Assembly (NCBI GenBank): GCA_003542015.1
Contig: DPLL01000035.1
Location: forward strand, 1-13,899
DNA from: Microcoleaceae cyanobacterium UBA9251
Lineage (GTDB): Bacteria; Cyanobacteriota; Cyanobacteriia; Cyanobacteriales; Microcoleaceae
DNA: 13,899 nt
Reading direction: 5' to 3'
Shown here: one piece after another, positions 1 through 6,487 of the stretch
How the letters are laid out: the number at the start of each line of letters is the position of its first letter
Position numbering within the stretch: position 1 is the first letter of the stretch
Translations under genes and position numbers: made by a program
The notes under the pieces: model-generated
Seen by the model: only the letters and a program-made list of their open reading frames with translations
The model's database searches: none
Told to the model about the DNA's origin: nothing

Positions 1-57
1 GAGTTGGAGTTGGAGTTGGAGTCGGAGTCGGAGTCGGAGTTGGAGTTGGAGTTGGAG
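1..57 (-). repeat. Hexamer repeat encoding a Pro-Thr linker
   Basis: Nine copies of a hexamer (GAGTTG, with three central copies GAGTCG on the plus strand) read as consecutive Pro-Thr dipeptides on the coding strand, immediately after the Calx-beta DNDVA end. Such linkers usually separate surface-protein modules. The array touches the window edge, so copy number is a minimum. Confidence 0.85.
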
Positions 58-1147
58 CTACATCGTTATCTAAAATTGTCAAATTCGCCGTACTTTGCGC
101 TCCCACACTCGCACCGTTTGTGGGATTATTCAGACTAAGTGCAACAATCTCACTTCCCTCTACTAAGGTGTCATCGTTAATGGGAATCGTAAAAGTTTTG
201 CTTGTTTCCCCGATCGCAAAGTTTAAAGTTCCTGATGTTGTCGTGTAGTCACTGCCTGCATTAGCCGTCCCGTCGGAAGTGCTGTAGCTGATATCAGCCG
301 CCACATTAGTGTTACTTGTCCGAGTCACGGTAATTGTGGCAACACCCCCGCTTTCACCAATATCGTAATTTGCAGCACTAAAATTAAAACTGCCTGGGTT
401 GGGAATATTGACATTAAAGCTTCCCAAGTTACTGGCTGCAACAAAGTTATTATTGATATCGCTAACTTGGCCCGATTCGATCGCGATCGCATAATTTCCA
501 TTGTCACCCAAATCCCAACTGCCACCGGGCGCGGTAATTTGATAGGTAGCCGTGGGAAGAGTGCCGTTTCCAGTCGGCGTAAAGCTTACCTGTGTTGCTA
601 ATTGGTTAAATCCGTTCGGCCCAGTCACCCGGATGTCTGAATTATCAAAACTGCTGCTGTTGACAGCAACATTGTCGCTGTAGTCTACCGTAAAAGTTTC
701 TGTAGTGCCGCCAGCAACGAGAATATTGCTAGCAACTAAATTGGCAGCAACAGGTATGATCGTATCGGCTGTGATGTTGATGCTGAAGATTTGGGCTGCG
801 GAAATGTCTACACCGTTAACGGCAGTACCGCCGTTATCATTTAACGTCGCAGAGACAGTTGCAGTGCCACTGACACCGGAGGCTGGGGTGTAGGTAAGGT
901 TGCCCGCTGGGTCGATCGCAGGCTGCACCGAAAATAGACTGTTGTTGTCGTTGCTAAGGTTGAAGCTGACGGTTTGAGTGGATTCGTCGTCAGGGCCCTT
1001 AGAGACGCTTGTGGCCCAGTTGTTGACTGTTTGCGATCCCCCACCTGCGATCGCACTTGAGTCGGCCCCTTTAGTAAAGGATGGCGCATCGTTGACAGAA
1101 TTAACGGTAATTGTAGCCGTCTCGCTGGCTGTACTGAAAGCTGCTAA
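1..1147 (-). pseudogene. Ig/cadherin-like repeats, Calx-beta domain and Pro-Thr linker (C-terminal segment, partial)
   Basis: This frame, shifted by one base relative to the previous segment, is open from 1147 to base 1 (about 380 codons) and has no plausible start of its own. It completes the cadherin-like repeat (TATITVNSVNDAP) and then encodes another repeat (GGGSQTVNNWATSVSKGPDD, SLFSVQPAIDPAGNLTYTP). A third unit follows with FTVDYSDNVAV and PGGSWDLGDNGNYAIAI. A Calx-beta domain comes next (FNFSAANYDIGESGGVATIT, VAADISYSTSDGTANAGSDY, FTIPINDDTLVEGSE, LTILDND). Calx-beta domains bind Ca2+ through such Asp/Glu-rich loops. The product continues past the left edge, so the C-terminus is not visible. 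Confidence 0.75.
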
Positions 1148-2472
1148 CCCCCCATACTGCTAGCAGTCGAAATATCACCCGTCCCGCCGTTCGTGAAGGT
1201 AGTAGTGGTGCCAGAGTTTGTTGTCGTTCCATCCCATGACTGATACGTGATATTGGCACTGCCGTTGTAGTGAGCATTGGGAACAAAGCGGATGCTGGCA
1301 GTGCCTGCTAGCAGTCTCGCTGCTGCTGTTGACGGCGTGCCGAATGCCGTCCAAGTCGCACCGCTATCAGTTGAATATTCCCAACTGCCCTTAGTATTGT
1401 CTGTCGCGGTGACTGCAATTCCTTGAGTGTCGGTGGTGTCGAGATCTGTAACAGCATCTGCAATTAAAGCAGAAACTAAGGTGCCGGTGTTGCTGGCAGA
1501 AGGTACATCTTCGTTAATTGCTGTTAGTACCGGCGAACCGCTGTTGTTAAGTACAGGTGCGTTGTTGGCTGCAAACGCTGCGAATCTGGTGCGAAGGGCA
1601 AAATTGTTATCGCTGACAAGAATCAGCGATCGCTTCCCAGTTGCTGTTTGAGAAGGCCCAAATGTCATCCCTTCAAAATTGTCTATAAGTGGTGGCAATC
1701 CTGTACTGGAGAAATAAGCAGCAGTAGCGATCGGAGTTTTCGATACCGCTGTAATGCCAGTAACACCAGAAGCAATCAAGCCAGTATTGCTTTGAATATC
1801 TGTCGCACCGTTTAAAGAAATTTGATAAAGCTTCAAATCGCCTGACGGTAGCGTCGTTGATAAGTCGAGAAAACGTTCGAGAACCAGTAGCGTGTTATCA
1901 TCAACGGCCAGCATTTCCGAAATGCCGTTGCCTGGATCGGTATTGTAAAGAAATTCTCCGTTTGCGGTGTTTGTGCTTAAGTTATATCTTAAAATTCGCG
2001 ATTGCGTGCCAATTGTAGCCGTTGTCAGTGTAGCAGGGCCGTCTTGTTCGAGAGCATTTTCTGTTGCTGTAAACAGAAAATTTTGACTGGGAGTAATGGT
2101 CAGACTTTCAAAAGCTTGATTGTTGCGGATGCCGCTGGTAGTATCTGCTGATGATACGTCGTATTTGGAAGCAGGAATAGTCAGTGCTAGGTTTTGCTGT
2201 CCCGTGGTAATGTCGAATCTATTGATAAAAGGCTGGGTAGTTGTCGAGAAATTTCCTTCAGAAGACACAAAAACATTGCTGCCGATGAAGCCAATGCCCT
2301 CTGTATCCGATGTATCTGCCACAAAGGCAGGCGGATTGCCAATCTGTGTCACCGCTGTAAAAACAACTCCTCCTACTGCTGCCAAGCTACCCGAACTCAC
2401 ATTAGGTATAGTGAGGGTGTAAAAGCGAGACGGGCCGGGACTGCCAGTAATATTGCGGCCGTCGGAGATAGC
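1144..2472 (-). pseudogene. Esterase-like phytase domain plus cadherin-like repeat (middle segment)
   Basis: The frame is the same as the DUF4347 segment. If it were translated independently, a GTG at 2400-2398 could start it, but nothing supports that over continuation. Family hallmarks include RFYTLTI at the start, SLTITPSQNFLFTATENALEQDG in two shorter blocks, FLYNTDPG, LLVLERF and the ending FEGMTFGP...LILVSDNNF. These match the esterase-like phytase (beta-propeller) domain often found in secreted proteins, with phosphoester or ester hydrolysis only predicted. After about residue 510 a cadherin-like repeat begins (NAPVLNNSGSPVLTAINED, WEYSTDSGATWTAFG, LRFVP-like and SANITYQSWDGT blocks). 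The segment ends at TAG 1146-1144, produced by a frameshift in the G6 run rather than a natural end. Confidence 0.75.
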
Positions 2473-3105
2473 CTAGTAAGTGTTGTTGCCCGCGTAGGTA
2501 AGGCCAGACAGTCCACCTACCAGGGTTCCTCCAACAATTGTACTTGCCTCAAATCGTGCTTGTCCCAAAAATTGTAAACCGAAGGCAAATTGATAGGCGG
2601 CCCTTGTTGCAGGCTCGATCGCCAACCCAGAGGACACCGATCCAGTTGTATAATCTAGTTCCCAGTCTCCGCCCAAGGCTGCACTTCCTACAGGCTTCGT
2701 AGAAGCAGCAATTTTTGCCCTTGTTACCTGACTCAGTTGCTGCACGAACTTAGCGCCCTTCTCCCCCGCCGCTACCTCGCACCCGTACAGCAAAATCTCT
2801 GCATTTTCTGCCAGGGCTGCTGACCACTGCTGCAATTGCCTAGCATAAGTTCTTAAATTTGTCAAGCTTAATTTAGTTCTCCCTAGCTGCAAACTGCCAG
2901 GGCTACCGTGGGAGATGATATGAATACTGTTAATACCGCTGCGACTTCCTACTGCCTCAGTAATTTGTTCTACCCCATCCCGCGCCGCATTGAGGCTAAT
3001 TACTTCTGTCCCCGGTGCGATACCGTTGTGAAGAGTTTGGCGATCGTCCAGGGCTGTGTCGATAAAGGCGATCGCAGTGGGGACTAAACTAATACTGTCT
3101 GGCAT
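2473..3105 (-). CDS. DUF4347 domain segment (N-terminal part of the broken surface protein)
   Basis: This 210-residue segment has an ATG start and ends at an in-frame TAG. It carries the DUF4347 signature: a His block reading IHIISHGSPGSLQLG (about residues 81-95) and a Cys block reading ILLYGCEVAAGEKG (about 127-140). It closes with a Tyr-rich AAYQFAFG boundary typical of the end of this module. DUF4347 is usually the N-terminal module of giant cyanobacterial and proteobacterial secreted proteins; its biochemical role is not established. The last residues (VGGLSGLTYAGNNTY) already belong to the phytase-like domain, which shows that the stop truncates a longer protein. No Shine-Dalgarno sequence is evident before the ATG. 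Confidence 0.8.
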   Translation of the reverse strand: MPDSISLVPTAIAFIDTALDDRQTLHNGIAPGTEVISLNAARDGVEQITEAVGSRSGINSIHIISHGSPGSLQLGRTKLSLTNLRTYARQLQQWSAALAENAEILLYGCEVAAGEKGAKFVQQLSQVTRAKIAASTKPVGSAALGGDWELDYTTGSVSSGLAIEPATRAAYQFAFGLQFLGQARFEASTIVGGTLVGGLSGLTYAGNNTY

Positions 3106-3274
3106 AATATACTTGAAGGTAGATGAGAATACGGAAATTAAGGCTTGTCCAATTTAGCAAAATTATAGATGAAGTGTCATCGGTAAAATTAAGCATCAAG
3201 GGTGAATAATAGTAATTTTTTGTGAAGCTGCAACGGATTGATTTTGCTCCATGCTAACTAAAAATCCACCTAAA
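3106..3274. other. Intergenic spacer with no recognised feature
   Basis: This is AT-rich sequence between the regulator tail (stop at 3277-3275) and the start of the DUF4347 gene. I see no convincing promoter boxes, terminator hairpin or RNA gene. Confidence 0.4.
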
Positions 3275-3880
3275 CTACCTTACCAATGCGCCCTTTTCAG
3301 GTTCCCTCGCCAAAAGTTCTTCTGCTACCAATCCTTTCTGAATAGCGAGTACAGCAGCTTGAGTGCGATCGCGCCATTGTTTCCAAAACTTTTTGCTGAG
3401 TAGAAGTCACATCGCTAAATTTGGCCTGTTTAAAAGCTTTAATAGTCTCGATCGCAGCATTGGCGTTTTCAAATCGTGACTCAAAGTAGAGACAAAATCT
3501 TCTCGGATGCTAGCTAACTGCTGCTGAGACTGCAATTGCGCTTTGGTTTGGGCGATCGCCTCTTCATACTGCTGGTTGCGATCGCTCAAATATCCCGTCA
3601 CCCCCAAAGCCATCACGGCGATCGATCTATTTGCAACAGTGGCTAGGGCGATCGTTTCTCCATGAGGAACAAACAAATTTAACAAAGTCAATAGCGCTGC
3701 TACCAGGGTAATTTGCAACTTTCCCAACCGACTCAGGCGCGAATTTGCCAGTAAAATCTGCCCCGTATACAAGTATCCAAATAGATACTCCGACGGCGTG
3801 GTAAATTCTAGTGCTACAACGATCGCGAATAAAATGGATATCGACCACCTCCCCCGCAAATATTTCTCCTGAATAGCCAA
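3275..3880 (-). pseudogene. Histidine kinase remnant fused to a LuxR/NarL-type response-regulator tail
   Basis: The longest intact stretch (3880-3407, TTG start, 157 aa) has an N-terminal membrane region (ISILFAIVVALEF; LQITLVAALLTLLNLFV; SIAVMALGVTGYL), a coiled linker and the HisKA H-box FVSTLSHDLKTPML with its phospho-acceptor His. Right after the H-box, near 3450-3460, the frame is lost. In another frame the HisKA helix continues (AIETIKAFKQAKFSDVTSTQ, VLETMARSH) to about 3365. There the sequence switches to a third frame reading WRDRTQAAVLAIQKGLV, which resembles the last HTH helix of NarL/LuxR regulators, ending at TAG 3277-3275. The ATPase domain and the regulator's receiver domain are missing. 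The TTG start is uncertain. I infer a kinase/regulator gene pair collapsed by deletion. Confidence 0.7.
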
Positions 3881-4172
3881 GTTTTATGGGATTTTAAATA
3901 GGCTTTTTAACATCCTATATTCATCCATTTTATATTTTTTATGGCAATTTTATTTGAGTGGTGAAGGATATTTTTTTAATAAACCACAGAGGGCACACAG
4001 GGCGCAGAGAAAGCATAAAGATTGCGATTTCTATATTTCATCTATTGTGGCGCAAAAGAACCGCGTTTAGCTAGCATATATATCTCTAAGTATAGATTTT
4101 CACAAAAAACTCAACATTGATATATTCGTAAAAATATATACCAGCTAAGCATAACTTGTCAACGGCAACTTA
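3881..4172. other. Non-coding AT-rich spacer
   Basis: I see no gene here. It contains a purine-rich stretch around 3982-4013 (ACCACAGAGGGCACACAGG) of a kind often found between genes in Oscillatoriales, and several A/T runs. It separates the kinase remnant from the repeat cluster upstream of kdpA and probably contains that kinase gene's original promoter region, but no boxes are clear. Confidence 0.4.
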
Positions 4173-4296
4173 TATAGCGGTTCTCAGATATAGCCTTTCT
4201 CAGAAAGATGAGGTACGACTGGGCATAGGGCATGGGGCATGGGGCATAGGGCATAGGGTTCCGTGGGCATACCTCACTTTTTTGAGAACCGCTATA
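4173..4296. repeat. Inverted-repeat element A (MITE-like, TATAGC ends)
   Basis: TATAGCGGTTCTCA at 4173-4186 has its perfect reverse complement at 4283-4296. The interior carries half of element B and the heptamer array. Ends of the form TATAGC suggest TA-flanked, IS630/Tc1-type non-autonomous elements; that assignment is inference. Confidence 0.7.
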
Positions 4297-4375
4297 AATG
4301 AGGTATACAGAAACTCTGTATTGTCAAGCTTTCCAGGTCAAAATTCGTACCTCACCTTTTTGAGAAAGGCTATAT
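4188..4375. repeat. Inverted-repeat element B interleaved with element A
   Basis: ATATAGCCTTTCTCA at 4188-4202 is the reverse complement of 4361-4375. Complementarity continues with small mismatches to AGGTACG (4211-4217) and CGTACCT (4346-4352), making about 30-bp terminal repeats. Its left end lies inside element A and its right end outside, so the two are interleaved rather than simply nested. Confidence 0.7.
4221..4255. repeat. Heptamer tandem repeat GGGCAT(A/G), five copies
   Basis: Five head-to-tail heptamers, in order ending A, G, G, A, A, are followed by a partial GGG. This resembles the short tandemly repeated repetitive (STRR) heptamers of filamentous cyanobacteria. Confidence 0.85.
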
Positions 4376-4510
4376 AGCAATCCTAAATCATTCATGCAGA
4401 TATGTAGGGGCGGTGCCAAGAGTGCCCGCCCTCCGAGGGATTGGGCAACCACGGGGAGTAGGGGTCGGATTGCCCCTACAAGAATTATGCAAATGATTTA
4501 GGATCGCTAT
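4374..4510. repeat. 137-bp MITE-like inverted-repeat element upstream of kdpA
   Basis: ATAGCAATCCTAAATCATT (4374-4392) and its reverse complement at 4492-4510 match at 18 of 19 positions. Inner arms GTAGGGGC (4404-4411) and GCCCCTAC (4472-4479) are perfectly complementary. The GC-rich core contains no ORF. The right end lies about 38 bp from the putative kdp -10 box. Confidence 0.8.
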
Positions 4511-4547
4511 ATCTCTAGGTTGATGATCCAAAAACCCTAACTTCAAG

Positions 4548-4553
4548 TATACT
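4548..4553 (+). promoter_or_regulatory. Putative -10 box of the kdp operon
   Basis: TATACT lies 47 bp before the chosen kdpA ATG. No -35 box at a normal distance is convincing (TTGATG at 4520-4525 is 22 bp away), which would fit an activator-dependent promoter but may simply be chance. Confidence 0.3.
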
Positions 4554-4599
4554 GATTGTTAAAAGTAAATTGCACTTTGAAGGAAGTATTGGCTCAGTT

Positions 4600-6357
4600 A
4601 TGCTTCAAGGATTAATTCAAATCGCATTAACGCTAATCATTGTAGTAGCGATCGCCCCGGTTTTTGGCAATTACATGGCGCAGGTATACATGGGAGAACC
4701 AACCATCCTCGACCCCGCCATTAAACCTGTAGAAAAAATCATCTATACCGCCAGCAATATTCGATATTCGGATTCAATGACAGGTTGGCAGTATGCGCGA
4801 TCGCTATTATACAGCAATATAGCAATGGGCCTATTTGTTTTTCTAATTTTCATACTTCAAGGATGGCTGCCTTTCAATGCCACCGGCTTAGGTGCACCAA
4901 CCTGGGATACCGCCCTGCACACCACTATTTCATTCCTCACAAATACCGACCAACAACATTACTCAGGCGAGACAACATTTACTTATCTATCCCAGTTAAC
5001 TCTGGGTTTTTTAATGTTTACCTCAGCCGCGACCGGTTTAGCAGTAGGAATCGCCTTTATTCGCGGATTAACCGGTCGCCCCCTCGGCAATTTTTACATA
5101 GATTTAATTCAATCAATCACCCGCATTCTACTGCCCATTGCTTTAATCATTGGCTTGTTGTTGCTGATTTCCGGCGTACCAGAAACCCTAGGTAGCCCCG
5201 CAGTAGCCACCACCTTAGAAGGCAGTACCCAAGTAATAGCTCGCGGCCCAGTAGCTCACTTTGAAAGCATCAAACAACTCGGAGAAAACGGTGGCGGATT
5301 TTTTGCCATTAATTCCGCTCACCCCTTTGAAAACCCCAGCCCTTTCACTAACCTGCTAGAAACCTTAGCAATGGTTTCAATTCCGGCAGCGCTCATTCAT
5401 ACTTACGGCATTTTTGCCAATAACAAAAAACAAGGCTGGCTGATTTTTTGGATGGTTTTTGGCATCTACGTTGTCTTGATTATCATTACAGCAATTGGCG
5501 AGTATCAAGGCAATCCTCTAATCAATAATTTACTGGGTTATATACAGCCCAATTTAGAAGGGAAAGAAGTTAGATTCGGCTGGGCAGAAACCGCACTTTG
5601 GGCTGTGACTACGACTGGCACAATGTGCGGGGCTGTGAACGGAATGCACGACTCTTTAATGCCTCCCGGTGGTTTTGCTACTCTGTTTAACTTATTTATG
5701 CAAATCGTTTGGGGCGGACAAGGAACGGGAACAGCTTACTTATTTGTATACTTAATATTGAGCGTGTTTCTCACCGGATTAATGGTGGGAAGAACGCCAG
5801 AATTTTTAGGACGCAAAATTGAAAAACGGGAAATTGTTTTAGCCAGCGTTGTCTTGCTAATTCACCCGATCGCCGTTTTAATCCCCGGAGCAATCACCCT
5901 CGCATTTACCAACAGTTTAAGCGGCATCAGCAACCCCGGATTTCACGGCATTTCCCAGGTGATGTACGAATACGCTTCAGCCGCAGCTAACAACGGTTCA
6001 GGCTTTGAAGGATTAGCCGACTCTCAACCGGCACCCACCGGACTTTGGTGGAATTTAAGCACCTCTTTTAGTATGCTATTGGGGCGCTACGTTCCGATTA
6101 TTGCATTGCTGCTTTTAGCCGACAGCATGACCAACAAACAACCAGTTCCAGAAACAACAGGTACTCTCAGAACAGATTCAATTTTATTCACCAGCGTCAC
6201 CGCCGGAGTAATCTTAATTCTGGGCGCGCTGACATTTTTCCCAGTTCTAGCTTTAGGGCCAATTGCCGAAGGATACGAAATTAGCAGTGGCAAATTTGAA
6301 CCCACACCGATAACAGCACCCACAACACCTTTAGCAACACCAACTCCTTCGCCTTGA
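4600..6357 (+). CDS. kdpA: K+-transporting P-type ATPase subunit A
   Basis: KdpA is the K+-binding, channel-like subunit of the Kdp high-affinity potassium uptake complex in the cytoplasmic membrane. The protein is 585 aa, close to the usual 550-600, and highly hydrophobic, with about ten membrane segments. The four selectivity-filter loops are visible: TNTDQQHYSGE (near residue 114), GENGGGFFAINSAHPFENPS (near 228), TTTGTMCGAVNGMHDS (near 337) and NNGSGFEGL (near 464). I chose the ATG at 4600 because the product then begins MLQGLIQIALTL, as in the family; an in-frame TTG at 4570 would add ten unrelated residues. AAGGAAG at 4580-4586 is a possible but distant Shine-Dalgarno sequence. The C-terminus has a Pro/Thr-rich tail (PTPITAPTTPLATPTPSP). 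First gene of the operon. Confidence 0.97.
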   Translation: MLQGLIQIALTLIIVVAIAPVFGNYMAQVYMGEPTILDPAIKPVEKIIYTASNIRYSDSMTGWQYARSLLYSNIAMGLFVFLIFILQGWLPFNATGLGAPTWDTALHTTISFLTNTDQQHYSGETTFTYLSQLTLGFLMFTSAATGLAVGIAFIRGLTGRPLGNFYIDLIQSITRILLPIALIIGLLLLISGVPETLGSPAVATTLEGSTQVIARGPVAHFESIKQLGENGGGFFAINSAHPFENPSPFTNLLETLAMVSIPAALIHTYGIFANNKKQGWLIFWMVFGIYVVLIIITAIGEYQGNPLINNLLGYIQPNLEGKEVRFGWAETALWAVTTTGTMCGAVNGMHDSLMPPGGFATLFNLFMQIVWGGQGTGTAYLFVYLILSVFLTGLMVGRTPEFLGRKIEKREIVLASVVLLIHPIAVLIPGAITLAFTNSLSGISNPGFHGISQVMYEYASAAANNGSGFEGLADSQPAPTGLWWNLSTSFSMLLGRYVPIIALLLLADSMTNKQPVPETTGTLRTDSILFTSVTAGVILILGALTFFPVLALGPIAEGYEISSGKFEPTPITAPTTPLATPTPSP

Positions 6358-6377
6358 TCGGACTTACGCATGGGGCT

Positions 6378-6443
6378 AGAAACCGGGTTTTTTACACAAA
6401 TACTCCGTTGTTACCCATAGATTTAGTAAAAAACCCGGTTTCT
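6378..6443. repeat. 16-bp perfect inverted repeat between kdpA and kdpB
   Basis: AGAAACCGGGTTTTTT (6378-6393) is the exact reverse complement of 6428-6443, with a 34-base loop. In RNA it forms a stem within the operon, so it may stabilise the kdpA 3' end or attenuate downstream expression; it may equally be a mobile palindromic repeat. The T run in the arm looks terminator-like, but it lies inside the stem. Confidence 0.75.
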
Positions 6444-6452
6444 TTAATCCCT

Positions 6453-6473
6453 AATCTAAAATCTAAAATCTAA
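6453..6473. repeat. Heptamer repeat AATCTAA, three copies
   Basis: Three perfect heptamers plus a partial AATCC lie directly before kdpB. They leave no visible Shine-Dalgarno sequence ahead of the kdpB ATG at 6488. Confidence 0.7.
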
Positions 6474-6487
6474 AATCCCAAATTGAT

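Larger units (their letters stand above)
1..3105 (-). pseudogene. Multidomain DUF4347 / esterase-like phytase / Calx-beta surface protein gene, broken twice, 3' end off the window
   Basis: The three minus-strand segments listed separately below form one gene. Translation starts at the ATG at 3105-3103. The frame is interrupted by TAG at 2475-2473 and resumes in the same frame with residues AISDGRN. It runs to 1146-1144, where a six-G run on the coding strand shifts the frame; adding one G restores reading through LAAFSTASETATITVNS into an open frame that continues to base 1. The visible order is DUF4347 (about residues 12-175), phytase-like (about 180-508), cadherin-like repeat ending in VNDAP, a second Ig/cadherin-like repeat, a third repeat, Calx-beta, then a Pro-Thr linker. 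Such proteins are typically very large, secreted and Ca2+-binding or adhesive. I infer a recently damaged gene or two assembly errors, since coding potential is otherwise intact. Confidence 0.8.

Noticed and set aside
841..1089. Minus-strand 82-aa ORF in the left region
   Set aside because: It is the wrong frame after the six-G frameshift; the true frame encodes clear Ig/cadherin-like sequence.
4156..4377. A 73-codon plus-strand ORF across the repeat cluster
   Set aside because: It is made entirely of the inverted repeats and GGGCAT heptamers and has no ribosome-binding site or recognisable protein features.
4570..4599. Longer kdpA starting at TTG 4570
   Set aside because: The extra ten residues do not look like a KdpA N-terminus, whereas the ATG at 4600 gives the usual MLQG start.
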